Assembly: GCA_030608745.1 (NCBI GenBank)
Contig: JAUWDQ010000036.1
Coordinates: forward strand, 1-15,087
Source of the DNA: Pseudomonadota bacterium
GTDB taxonomy: Bacteria > Desulfobacterota > BSN033 > WVXP01 > G020346125
Length of the DNA stretch: 15,087 nucleotides
Direction: 5' to 3'
Shown here piece by piece: positions 7,332-13,901 of this stretch. Below the pieces are notes generated by a model. The model was given only the letters and a program-made list of their open reading frames with translations. It did no database searches and had not been told where the DNA came from. How positions within the stretch are numbered: position 1 is the stretch's first letter; each line of letters begins with the position of its first letter. Position numbers and translations under genes: made by a program.

Positions 7332-7608
7332 CTATAATAAGCCGTCCTTTTGTGTTAACCCGTCGATTCTGCTCATAATGAATTTAGCCCTATCATGAAC
7401 GCCATTCACAACCGCCCTTATTTCCTCCACTGATACCTTTACTTCCTCTCGTATGGCCCCTTGAGGGCAAACCTCAATACACCGATACACGATGTGCACC
7501 TCCCTGGTCTATCCACGCCTTTCCGAATACCAACCATATTGCATCCTGAGGACATTGAGCAACACAGAGACCGCATCCCAGGCAAAATTCTGGGATTACC
7601 CTTATCAT
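7332..7608 (-). pseudogene. Two-cluster ferredoxin gene broken by two frameshifts
   Basis: From ATG 7608 the frame reads MIRVIPEFC LGCGLCVAQCP with a full CxxCxxCxxxCP motif (C9, C12, C15, C19), then stops early at a TGA. If one base is restored at 7499-7500 (GG before TGC) and one at 7482-7483 (GG before TGT), the reading becomes a second motif C-TS-C-IG-C-IEV-CP followed by an uninterrupted tail to TAG 7332, 92 residues in all. The start overlaps the DUF89 stop as ATGA (7605-7608) behind GGGGGAG, and the stop lies one base before the DnaJ ATG, so the gene clearly occupied an operon slot. Both lesions sit at G-runs, so sequencing or assembly error is a real alternative to true decay. No other gene here shows indels. 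Confidence 0.75.
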
Positions 7609-8480
7609 TGGCTCCCCCATCCAGCTCGATTCACGCAAACCATATCATTGACATCCACCTTCAACTGAGTTGCCACAACTGGGCATTTTACCTTGAATAG
7701 ATGAAAGAGGTTCCTCCTACTACCATCAATGGATTCATAATTCCCCTGCCCCTTGGCAATGATGATATCCTCTGACTGAAAGAGCTCTTGAACCTCTTTG
7801 GAGCAGCTTCTCAAGACGGTACCCGGGTAATCGCATCCATTTGAGATGATCTTTGCCACCTTTTCCATCCCCACATGCCTGGCATCCTCATAGGTGGCAT
7901 CATTGATGATGGGTCCTCCCCTCACCACGAAAATCACATCGATATCCTTGAAGCTCCTCATCTCCTCTATGAATACCCTATCGAATACGATCTCCCCGGC
8001 ATTGTCCCCCAAATAGAGGACTGAGGATGCATGGGATAAACATCCGACAAATTCATCAAAATGATCCACCTTAAATGGCGAGGAAAGGGCGGATTCAATA
8101 AGGGAATGATAATCTCGAAAAGAGGATGACGGAACGCCGAAATCGATGCTATTTCCCGCAGTAGCTAACTTACAAGATACAAGCAATGGATTTCCGGAGG
8201 TCCCAACGAGCTCCTTCATCTTAGGATACAGTTCGAGGGCCTTCTCATTGGATCTCTCCTTGACCAAGCGATACGGATCATCGCTTTCGGTCACTTCTCT
8301 GATGATTTGGTGGATAACCCTGGCCATTTCGGGGGGCGTTGCCGTTAGTGGAAATGTTGACATCTTCTCCATCACCACATTCAGCACCCTTCTTTGCACC
8401 CCTGCATCATCGGTGACCATCTTTGATGCCTCTATCGCCTGCCTCAAGAAACAGGGAAAACAATCCAAATAGGTATTCAT
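7605..8480 (-). CDS. DUF89/ARMT1-like metal-dependent phosphatase-family protein
   Basis: A 291-residue protein of the DUF89 family (subfamily with N-terminal CxxC). It begins MNTYLDCFPC with C7 and C10. The metal site motifs are GNSIDFG (109-115), LYLGDNAGEIVFD (155-167), RGGPIINDAT (187-196) and KGQGNYE. DUF89 proteins are metal-dependent phosphatases proposed to remove damaged or surplus phosphometabolites; archaeal and bacterial CxxC members have no fixed substrate. The stop overlaps the start of the ferredoxin gene by four bases, so the two were translationally coupled. Upstream, 84 bases separate it from an FmdB-like gene. The start ATG 8480 has only a weak ribosome binding site. Confidence 0.87.
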   Translation of the reverse strand: MNTYLDCFPCFLRQAIEASKMVTDDAGVQRRVLNVVMEKMSTFPLTATPPEMARVIHQIIREVTESDDPYRLVKERSNEKALELYPKMKELVGTSGNPLLVSCKLATAGNSIDFGVPSSSFRDYHSLIESALSSPFKVDHFDEFVGCLSHASSVLYLGDNAGEIVFDRVFIEEMRSFKDIDVIFVVRGGPIINDATYEDARHVGMEKVAKIISNGCDYPGTVLRSCSKEVQELFQSEDIIIAKGQGNYESIDGSRRNLFHLFKVKCPVVATQLKVDVNDMVCVNRAGWGSQ

Positions 8481-8564
8481 GGGTTAACTCAAACGGCCAA
8501 ACCGAGGATCTCGAAAAACCTTCATCGAAATAAAGGAGAAGCAACCTGCCCCTTCTCACACGGG

Positions 8565-8756
8565 TCAGGTGGAGCTTGTTGGCCCACAACTCAGGCCAGT
8601 GGATTTTCCCGAGGTGGAATAAAAGCCTGATAGAACCCTCTTGGGTTTATCAGCCATACATTTTGGGCATTGCAAGGCGGTGGTATCCTCGTTTATCCCT
8701 TGGATTACCTCAAATCTCTCCTTGCATTTCCTGCATTCATACTCATAGATCGGCAT
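8565..8756 (-). CDS. FmdB-type zinc ribbon protein, copy 1
   Basis: A 63-residue protein starting MPIYEYECRKC, the signature of the FmdB/CxxC-CxxC zinc ribbon family. Zinc ligands are C8, C11, C30 and C33, followed by VLSGFYSTSGKSTGL and a Ser/Thr-rich end. The start is set at ATG 8756 behind GGAGAGAA; an in-frame start 5 codons earlier is not needed. FmdB was named from its proximity to formylmethanofuran dehydrogenase genes in archaea, and the family is loosely linked to regulation of amide-processing enzymes. It follows the DUF169 gene by 28 bases. A second FmdB-like gene lies just upstream of that DUF169 gene. Confidence 0.87.
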   Translation of the reverse strand: MPIYEYECRKCKERFEVIQGINEDTTALQCPKCMADKPKRVLSGFYSTSGKSTGLSCGPTSST

Positions 8757-8784
8757 TTTTCTTCTCTCCAACGCATAGGCTGCT

Positions 8785-9390
8785 TCAAATCAACAACTTA
8801 TGCGACTGGGCATAGGGGATACCCACGATCAGCCTATCCCGGGAGATACCCCCGTATTGTCTGGAATCCTCGCACCCGAATGAAAGAGAAACTTTCTTAT
8901 GTAAGTAGGTGTTAACGGCCACATTGCCACATACGGCCGCGAAGCCCGAGAGCTCCACTTTCAGTTTTTCCCCAAAAACCCTTTGATACACATTTAAGAA
9001 CCTCATAAACTGCTCGGGTTGAAGACAGGCGACCAACAAATCGGGAGTTTCGCCGCCATTTAACCCGATAGCAATGGGTGCAATCTCCATTGAGGGAAGG
9101 TCCTTGACAATGCGTGCAGCATTCTTTAAGGGAATATTGCTCTTCTTATGGAAATTTTCGATCACCCTATCCCTGATGTCTTTCTCCCATCCGAAAACGT
9201 AGTTGGCGCCCATACAAGTGATACAGCCCCTCCCCAACAGCGTATTCGATGACCATGACTGATTAATCGCCTCGCAAAATCGAGTCTCCTTCGGGAAATA
9301 TCTTCTTCCTTTGGAGGAATCGTCGAAAAAGAACTTTACCCCTGTCCACCTGCTTCCAAACCTCCTCTGTAGGTCATCGACTATCTTCAT
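8785..9390 (-). CDS. DUF169 family protein, copy 2
   Basis: A 201-residue DUF169 protein with TGVKFF near the N-terminus, RFCEAINQSW (C39), a GRGCITCMGANYVFGW segment (C56, C59), IAIGLNGGETPDLLVACLQPEQFMRF and a Gly/Ala/Cys-containing FAAVCGNVAV. The start is ATG 9390 (MKIVDDLQRRF) behind GGAGATATTC; a longer frame from 9435 adds 15 non-conserved residues. It is flanked closely by two FmdB-like genes. DUF169 function is unknown. The conserved cysteines hint at a metal or Fe-S ligand, but this is inference. It differs strongly from the copy at 1-578. Confidence 0.82.
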   Translation of the reverse strand: MKIVDDLQRRFGSRWTGVKFFFDDSSKGRRYFPKETRFCEAINQSWSSNTLLGRGCITCMGANYVFGWEKDIRDRVIENFHKKSNIPLKNAARIVKDLPSMEIAPIAIGLNGGETPDLLVACLQPEQFMRFLNVYQRVFGEKLKVELSGFAAVCGNVAVNTYLHKKVSLSFGCEDSRQYGGISRDRLIVGIPYAQSHKLLI

Positions 9391-9445
9391 GAATATCTCC
9401 TCGCGGCCTGCAACATTGGATTGACCGGGGTCCAATCGTAATCAT

Positions 9446-9691
9446 CTAATCCCTCCTACAAACATCATCCGTCGAACAAGGGGGGGTCTCGCACCGCTCA
9501 TCTCGACCGCAGCACGTTGTTCCGCCCTTTGGCATCCCCCCCTTCACCGAGATAAAGGAGGCGGACAGAATCCTCTCCACATGATCACTCCCACAATGTT
9601 TGCATGTGGGGACCTCATCCCTCGGTCCCATTCCCGTGAGAACCTCGGAAACCTCCCCACAATCGATACATCTATACTCGTAGATAGGCAT
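9446..9691 (-). CDS. FmdB-type zinc ribbon protein with Cys-rich tail, copy 2
   Basis: An 81-residue protein beginning MPIYEYRCIDC. Zinc ribbon ligands are C8, C11, C30 and C33, followed by a GGMPKGGTTCCGRDERC tail and CSTDDVC. The tail adds six cysteines that the neighbouring FmdB copy lacks almost entirely. A strong AAGGAGGGAG ribbon-binding site precedes ATG 9691. It sits 38 bases after the MinD-like gene and 55 bases before DUF169. The N-terminal ribbon places it in the FmdB family; the tail may bind an additional metal. Confidence 0.86.
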   Translation of the reverse strand: MPIYEYRCIDCGEVSEVLTGMGPRDEVPTCKHCGSDHVERILSASFISVKGGMPKGGTTCCGRDERCETPPCSTDDVCRRD

Positions 9692-9729
9692 AGCTCCCTC
9701 CTTAGGAAATGCTCAATGTAACGCGCTTC

Positions 9730-10605
9730 TCATGTATCTGAATATTCGTGATTCAAGTGACCGGAAACCTTTTCCCAAATCTTGGTTACTTCTTTTGTCA
9801 CAGCCCCACAGGGATATTCAACGATCGATTTCCTTTGGACAAGGGCATCGATAACCTTTGAATCGAAGGGAATCATCCCCATCATCTCCACCCCATCCCC
9901 GTCACAATACTCCCGTATCCGTTTCGTATTGACGAGGTTGATATCGTATTTGTTAATACAGGCGAGAGCTGTAATCTTGAAATGTCTTGCCAAACCCAAG
10001 ATCCTCTCCATGTCGTGAATACCCGAAAGGGTCGGCTCAACCACCACCAAGACCGAATCCACCCCCGCAACCGATGCAATAACGGGGCATCCGATGCCCG
10101 GCGGGCCATCGATGATAACCAAATCCAGATTCCTCCCCTTTGCAATCTCCGATGCCTCTTTTCTCACCACCGACACCAATTTACCCGAATTTTCCTCGCC
10201 CATCCCAAGACGGGCGTGGACCATGGGACCATAATCCGTCTCCGAAACAAACCATTCGCCGTTGAAGTCCTCTTCCATGGTTATGGCATTCTCAGGACAG
10301 GCATAAACGCACAAACCGCAATGATCACATGCAATGAGATCCACTTCTCCATCCTCAATGGCATCAAACCGACATACCTCGGTGCATATCCCGCATTTGG
10401 TACACCCTTCCGTGTTGACAACGGGCGATCGCCCACCGGAAAAGGGCTCTCTCCTCTTGATGGTTGGATTGAGGATGAGGTGCAGGTCAGCAGCATCCAC
10501 ATCGCAATCGGCCAGGACCTTCCCCTTGGCCAAGGAGGCAAACGCGGCCGTGAGGGTCGTCTTCCCCGTCCCCCCCTTCCCGCTAATGACAGTCAATTGC
10601 TTCAT
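9730..10605 (-). CDS. MinD/Mrp-type ATPase with inserted 2[4Fe-4S] ferredoxin domain (ORP-locus type), copy 1
   Basis: A 291-residue P-loop ATPase of the MinD/ParA class. The deviant Walker A is SGKGGTGKTT (8-17), a switch region LADCDVDAAD lies at 31-40, and the Walker B-like strand is DLVIIDGPPGIGCPV (161-175). A two-cluster ferredoxin domain is inserted between them: C68, C71, C74, C78 (the usual Pro is replaced by Arg) and C93, C96, C99, C103. This architecture is that of the paired ATPases of the Desulfovibrio orange protein locus. It starts within the stop of the IscU-type gene (ATGA, 10602-10605), implying coupled synthesis. Likely role: ATP-dependent loading or transfer of a metal cluster in the cytoplasm; this is inferred from the Mrp/Nbp35 relatives. 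Confidence 0.92.
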   Translation of the reverse strand: MKQLTVISGKGGTGKTTLTAAFASLAKGKVLADCDVDAADLHLILNPTIKRREPFSGGRSPVVNTEGCTKCGICTEVCRFDAIEDGEVDLIACDHCGLCVYACPENAITMEEDFNGEWFVSETDYGPMVHARLGMGEENSGKLVSVVRKEASEIAKGRNLDLVIIDGPPGIGCPVIASVAGVDSVLVVVEPTLSGIHDMERILGLARHFKITALACINKYDINLVNTKRIREYCDGDGVEMMGMIPFDSKVIDALVQRKSIVEYPCGAVTKEVTKIWEKVSGHLNHEYSDT

Positions 10606-11063
10606 GAACCTTCCGTCCTGTTCCGATAGTTCTTGCTCAAATAGTCTTGAATGGCCTGTTGAAGACCCCTAAGAGCCAATAATGAACAGTGGGCCTTTCT
10701 CGCAGGAATGCCTCCTGCTGCAACTATCACATCGTTATCCGTCAGGCCTCTCGCCTCTTCGATTGTTTTCCCTATAGCGAGCTCAGTTGCTATGCTCGAT
10801 GTGGAAATAGCGGCCGGGCACCCGGAGATGAGGAATTTGAAATCGACGATCCTTTCCGCTTCGACTTTAATAAATACCTCAATGTAATCCCCGCAGGTCG
10901 GGTCCCCAACCACTGCTTGACCATCAGGATCCTCGATTGAGCCGACATTACGGGGATTCATGCAATGTTCGATGACCCTTTCGTTGTAGGATATGTATCC
11001 AACATCCGTGCCGGGCTCCTCCTGTCGATAGAGGTCCCTCCAATCATTGCCCCTCCCTGCCAT
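10602..11063 (-). CDS. IscU/NifU-N-type Fe-S scaffold protein, copy 1
   Basis: A 153-residue protein with the three IscU cluster cysteines: C57 in DPTCGDYIE (with D59), C82 in ISGCPAAISTSS, and C126 in AHCSLLA. NPRNVGS (36-42) is the usual N-terminal motif. The LPPVK chaperone-recognition motif of IscU is replaced by IPARK (119-123), so handover may not use the normal HscA route. Start ATG 11063 follows AGGAG; a TTG one codon earlier is ignored. It lies 9 bases after one MinD-type ATPase and overlaps the next by ATGA, so scaffold and ATPases are made together. There is no IscS-type desulfurase in the window. Confidence 0.9.
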   Translation of the reverse strand: MAGRGNDWRDLYRQEEPGTDVGYISYNERVIEHCMNPRNVGSIEDPDGQAVVGDPTCGDYIEVFIKVEAERIVDFKFLISGCPAAISTSSIATELAIGKTIEEARGLTDNDVIVAAGGIPARKAHCSLLALRGLQQAIQDYLSKNYRNRTEGS

Positions 11064-11072
11064 CAACGACTC

Positions 11073-11906
11073 CTAACTGGCCAATGCCTCGATTTTTTCA
11101 AACAATCTTCGAAACGCCGCCCTATATTCCTCCATCTCTTCTACGAGGGGAATTCCCCTGGAATAGAGCTCGGCGATCCGCTGGTCCATGGGGATCTCCA
11201 TCATGATGGGGATATCCTTTTTCCGGCAAAAATCCCAAACTCCCCTGTCCCCGACATCCGCCCTATTGACCACCACACCCATGGGAACTCTCAGTTTCTC
11301 TGCCATCCCCACCGCCAACTCAAGATCATTCAACCCAAAGGGAGTCGGCTCAGTAACCAAAAGACAAAAATCGCTTCCCTTTACCGTCTCAATCACGGGG
11401 CACGACGTCCCCGGGGGGGCATCCAGGATGACGGTACCCGGATTCCCCATGAACGTCTTCTCCTTCTTTATGAGGGGGGAAGCCATGGGTTCTCCGACAT
11501 TTAGGATTCCCTGCACAAATCCAATCTCTCCTGCCCTCCCTATCTGAATCGTACCGATCTTTCTTTCCACCTCAGTGATGGCATCCTCGGGACACACATA
11601 CGAACAGGCCCCACAGCCATGGCATAGCTCATCGAAGTTGAGAACCATCTCCTTTACCACCACAATGGCATGGAATTGGCAGGCCTCACCGCATTTCCCG
11701 CAGTATGTACATTTGGTCTTGTCGACCCGAGGGATGGGGATAATCGCCGGAATCTCCTTCTCAATTCTCGGCTTCAAGAAAATGTGGGCGTCGGGCTCTT
11801 CCACATCGCAATCCAGCAGTTGTACATTTCCGAGGGAGAGGGCCAAATTCGTGGCCACTGTCGTTTTTCCCGTCCCTCCCTTTCCACTCGCAATCGAGAT
11901 TATCAT
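11073..11906 (-). CDS. MinD/Mrp-type ATPase with inserted 2[4Fe-4S] ferredoxin domain (ORP-locus type), copy 2
   Basis: A 277-residue paralogue of the ATPase at 9730-10605. The deviant Walker A is SGKGGTGKTT (7-16), LLDCDVEEPDAH follows at 30-41, and TVILDAPPGTSCPVI forms the Walker B region. The inserted ferredoxin clusters are C66, C69, C72, C76 (CTYCGKCGEAC) and C95, C98, C101, C105 (CHGCGACSYVCP). In the orange protein locus two such ATPases act as a pair and are thought to interact with each other; here they flank an IscU-type scaffold. It starts 52 bases after a small unknown gene, behind a weak AGG. A plain Mrp/Nbp35 carrier would lack the inserted ferredoxin. Confidence 0.92.
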   Translation of the reverse strand: MIISIASGKGGTGKTTVATNLALSLGNVQLLDCDVEEPDAHIFLKPRIEKEIPAIIPIPRVDKTKCTYCGKCGEACQFHAIVVVKEMVLNFDELCHGCGACSYVCPEDAITEVERKIGTIQIGRAGEIGFVQGILNVGEPMASPLIKKEKTFMGNPGTVILDAPPGTSCPVIETVKGSDFCLLVTEPTPFGLNDLELAVGMAEKLRVPMGVVVNRADVGDRGVWDFCRKKDIPIMMEIPMDQRIAELYSRGIPLVEEMEEYRAAFRRLFEKIEALAS

Positions 11907-11958
11907 GGTTTACCTATCCCTTTGAGAGACCCTATATCTAAAGGTTCCAAACCCACCC

Positions 11959-12231
11959 TTACCAGAAATCATCCTCTTCACTCTCGCCGATCTTAGAGCG
12001 GGTATAGATGGTCTTGTATTGATCCTCAAAGCCCTTAAAACATGCCCTGCATTCCCCAGATTCTTCATCCGCCGAATCACAATCCACAAGGGGTAAGGGT
12101 TCCAGGTGAACCTCGTAGCCCGTAGATCGGTAAAGTTCCACCGCCTCGCTCAAGCGAGGCTCGTTTGCGAGGAAGTGCTTGGTCCACCCGTCCTTAATCA
12201 ACTCATCCTCTCTTTTCGGCCTCTCTCCCAT
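11959..12231 (-). CDS. Conserved-looking 90-residue protein of unknown function
   Basis: A 90-residue acidic protein beginning MGERPKREDELIKDGWTKHF. It contains an amphipathic LSEAVELYRSTGYEVHLEPL segment (27-46), C51, a CRAC pair (C61, C64), then GFEDQYKTIYTR and a highly acidic SEEDDFW end. I do not recognise a named family. The C51/C61/C64 arrangement could bind zinc or an Fe-S cluster, but three cysteines alone are weak evidence. The start is set at ATG 12231 behind GAAGGGG; it overlaps the end of the IscU-type gene by 29 bases, so the two are likely translated together. The position between scaffold and ATPase suggests an accessory role in the same process. Confidence 0.68.
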   Translation of the reverse strand: MGERPKREDELIKDGWTKHFLANEPRLSEAVELYRSTGYEVHLEPLPLVDCDSADEESGECRACFKGFEDQYKTIYTRSKIGESEEDDFW

Positions 12232-12673
12232 CCCTCCCCTTCGATCTTTGTGCCAACAGGTAATTCTTGATGGCCGCACGGAGTGTATCAACGGCTAAAA
12301 CGGAACAGTGGGCATCCGCATCGGGCAACCCGCCCAGTACCTCCAATACGTGGGTATGTCTGATCTTGGAAGCCTCTTTGAACTCCTTCCCCTTGACCAT
12401 ATCCGTCACCACGCTGCCGCAGACGATAGTCGTCCCGCAGCCGTCCGTCATGAACTTGGCATCGCTAATGCCCTGCCCATCTATCCTGAGATAGATGTAC
12501 ATGGTATCCCCGCATGGCCCCATGACCCGTGCGAAACCATCGGCGTCTTTTATACCCCCTACATTTCTGGGGTGAAGAAAATGGTCAATAACCTTTTCCG
12601 AATAGACCCTTCTGGCATCATCCAGAATCGCTTTCTGTATCTCGTCGGCCACCTGATCGAGGTCCTTATCCAT
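12203..12673 (-). CDS. IscU/NifU-N-type Fe-S scaffold protein, copy 2
   Basis: A 156-residue IscU-type protein with C54 (MGPCGD, D56), C79 in DGCGTTIVCGS, and C123 in AHCSVLA; HPRNVGG at 34-40 is the N-terminal motif. It has an additional cysteine, C85, just after the second ligand. The LPPVK motif is replaced by LPDADA (116-121), losing the lysine. It is clearly different from the copy at 10602-11063, so this is not a recent duplication. A ribosome binding site GGAGGAG lies 11 bases upstream of ATG 12673, and a promoter-like element precedes that. Scaffold function is known for the family; the target cluster is not. Confidence 0.9.
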   Translation of the reverse strand: MDKDLDQVADEIQKAILDDARRVYSEKVIDHFLHPRNVGGIKDADGFARVMGPCGDTMYIYLRIDGQGISDAKFMTDGCGTTIVCGSVVTDMVKGKEFKEASKIRHTHVLEVLGGLPDADAHCSVLAVDTLRAAIKNYLLAQRSKGRDGREAEKRG

Positions 12674-12693
12674 GGGATTAAACGCTCCTCCAC

Positions 12694-12720
12694 ATTATAC
12701 CACGATAAAAGAACATTCAA
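12694..12720 (-). promoter_or_regulatory. Promoter-like element before the scaffold/ATPase genes
   Basis: On the minus strand TTGAAT (12715-12720) and TATAAT (12694-12699) are separated by 15 bases. A TG two bases upstream of the -10 box (TGG-TATAAT) makes it an extended -10, which tolerates a poor or badly spaced -35. Transcription would start just at the ribosome binding site of the IscU-type gene, giving a very short leader. It would let the scaffold and ATPase genes be expressed apart from the coiled-coil group upstream. Confidence 0.45.
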
Positions 12721-12729
12721 GGGTTCGGT

Positions 12730-12963
12730 CTAACTCCTGACCATTACTGTACCACATTTAGGACAGCTCCGCTGGTTGCAGGGTAATCCTGCCTGATGGG
12801 CAACAGTAGCTCCACAGCTTGGACACATACATTCTCCCCCGGGGCCCGCCCCGGGCCTTGTGCCTCCCATTCTGCCTGCTCCCGTGCCTGCTCCCCTCCC
12901 AAGGCCTCTGCCTGTACCGGGTCCACTTCCCCCGGGAGGACCCGTTCCATCTCCCCTTGGCAT
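12730..12963 (-). CDS. Gly-rich small protein with C-terminal zinc ribbon
   Basis: A 77-residue protein. Residues 1-44 are Gly/Arg/Pro-rich (MPRGDGTGPP..., repeats of GRG and GTG). Residues 45-77 form a zinc ribbon with CPSC (C47, C50) and CPKC (C67, C70) plus C45 and C62. The MPRGDGTGP start resembles that of DUF5320-type proteins, here fused to a ribbon. Start ATG 12963 is fixed by AGGAGGTGAT, a full anti-16S match, 8 bases upstream; a GTG three codons earlier overlaps that site and is rejected. Such proteins accompany NifX-type and MinD-type genes in anaerobes; the role is unknown. Confidence 0.8.
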   Translation of the reverse strand: MPRGDGTGPPGGSGPGTGRGLGRGAGTGAGRMGGTRPGAGPGGECMCPSCGATVAHQAGLPCNQRSCPKCGTVMVRS

Positions 12964-12995
12964 ATAGATCACCTCCTCCTGAGTTATTTACATCG

Positions 12996-13030
12996 ATCCC
13001 AACAGGGATTGGGAGGAATGGATTCCCTCC
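12996..13030 (-). other. Two adjacent hairpins in the spacer before the zinc-ribbon gene
   Basis: The 90-base spacer 12964-13053 holds an 8-pair stem with one bulged base and a 2-base centre (13012-13019 with 13022-13030), and next to it a 5-pair stem ATCCC/GGGAT with a 4-base loop (12996-13009). No T-run follows, so these are more likely RNA structures that shape processing or stability than terminators. Confidence 0.35.
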
Positions 13031-13053
13031 TCAACCCCCGATGGAATCTACCA

Positions 13054-13353
13054 TCACCATCTCCTGAAGCCTGAACCCATTCCTCCTCGGCGGCCTCCAA
13101 AGGCGCGTCCACGGCCTCCTCCGTATGGTATACCCCCACGCCCGACCCCGAAGATGGGTCCGAAAAATGGACGGCCAAAAACAGGGGGAGTAAAGGCACC
13201 CGCGTAATTAGGGTCATATGGCATTGAGTAGGGAAACTGGCCCATACCGTAGCCGGAGGGACCGTATGTCCCCATGGGCATTGTGCAAAATCCCCTTCCT
13301 CCGCCGGTCATCGGCCCCATTCCCATTGGTCCCGTTCCGTCGAATCCTGGCAT
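13054..13353 (-). CDS. DUF5320-like Gly/Tyr/Phe-rich protein
   Basis: A 99-residue low-complexity protein beginning MPGFDGTGPMGMGPMTGGGRGFC, the N-terminal signature of DUF5320-type proteins. The middle is rich in Gly, Pro, Phe and Tyr, and the end in Gly and Arg (GRGRAFGGRRGGMGSGFRRW). It has a single cysteine (C23) and no coiled-coil tail, unlike its neighbours. A GAAGGAGGG ribosome binding site precedes ATG 13353. The family is of unknown function and is often encoded next to NifX/NifB-fold proteins in anaerobes. It is predicted to be mainly disordered. Confidence 0.78.
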   Translation of the reverse strand: MPGFDGTGPMGMGPMTGGGRGFCTMPMGTYGPSGYGMGQFPYSMPYDPNYAGAFTPPVFGRPFFGPIFGVGRGGIPYGGGRGRAFGGRRGGMGSGFRRW

Positions 13354-13396
13354 GTCTATACCCTCCTTCCCAATAAAATTTTACCATTCAAGATAG

Positions 13397-13789
13397 TTAT
13401 TTTTGGGCCTTCTTCTCCTTCTTTTCGGTCTTTTCGATCTCATCGATCCTGCTGCTGATCTGTTCCAGTTGCTGTGCCAACATCTGGGCCTGGTCCTTCA
13501 GAAATTGAAGCTCCTGGCCCGGGTCCATCGGATAACCCATACTGCCCGGAGGTGTGGGCCCTGCTCCCGTTGGATATTGGCCCATTGCGGCACCCCCAGG
13601 AGCCATCGGAAACTGTCTACCCTGCCATGCGGCAGCCATCTGGGGAGTCGGCCACTGCCCGGTCATCAGATAACTGGCTGCCGGCCCCATACCAGTTGGA
13701 CTCACCCCGAGCCACCCAGGGCTATACCCGAACCTCATCCAGCCCGGAAGACCCGTTGCGTAATACATATACCTGTGGCGATTTCCCAT
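13397..13789 (-). CDS. Tyr/Gly/Pro-rich protein with C-terminal coiled coil (DUF5320-like)
   Basis: A 130-residue protein. Residues 1-90 are low-complexity with YYATGLPGWMRFGYSPGW and many Gly, Pro, Met and Gln. Residues 91-121 form a coiled coil (LKDQAQMLAQQLEQISSRI at 97-115), followed by a Lys/Glu tail. The coiled coil aligns without gaps to those of the three genes just upstream. ATG 13789 lies behind GGAGGTTCGAA, 10 bases after the stop of the 33-residue gene. No cysteines are present. Likely a structural partner that pairs through the coiled coil; this is inference. Confidence 0.8.
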   Translation of the reverse strand: MGNRHRYMYYATGLPGWMRFGYSPGWLGVSPTGMGPAASYLMTGQWPTPQMAAAWQGRQFPMAPGGAAMGQYPTGAGPTPPGSMGYPMDPGQELQFLKDQAQMLAQQLEQISSRIDEIEKTEKKEKKAQK

Positions 13790-13799
13790 TTCGAACCTC

Positions 13800-13901
13800 C
13801 TATTTCTTGAGTTCCTTAAGCCTTCGATTTACCTCCTCAAGTTGATCCTGGAGTACCTTGGCTTGATCCTCCAACATCCTTATTTCATCCTCCTTTGTCA
13901 T
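13800..13901 (-). CDS. 33-residue coiled-coil protein
   Basis: A very small gene lying between two clear genes. It encodes MTKEDEIRM followed by LEDQAKVLQDQLEEVNRRL and a KELKK end, with a heptad pattern along its whole length. It starts at ATG 13901, overlapping the end of the NifX-type gene by 17 bases. A second in-frame ATG (13877) behind GGAGG at 11 bases would give a 25-residue product. It equals the C-terminal tail of the neighbouring proteins without any body, so it could cap or regulate their pairing. Its amino acid similarity to the tails makes chance unlikely. Confidence 0.72.
   Translation of the reverse strand: MTKEDEIRMLEDQAKVLQDQLEEVNRRLKELKK

Noticed and set aside
8527..8557. 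Terminator-like stem (GAGAAG/CTTCTC) followed by CTTTATTT before the DUF89 gene
   Set aside because: Only six AT-leaning pairs around a 10-base loop and a broken T-run; too weak to call.
9982..10629. Plus-strand open frame of 215 codons opposite the MinD-type ATPase
   Set aside because: Long only because the coding strand is stop-poor in this frame; the opposite strand encodes intact Walker and ferredoxin motifs.
9730..11906. Nitrogenase (nif) cluster
   Set aside because: NifX-, NifU- and MinD/NifH-like folds are present, but there is no nifH, nifD, nifK, nifE, nifN or nifB radical SAM gene, and the ATPases have ferredoxin inserts typical of the orange protein locus instead.
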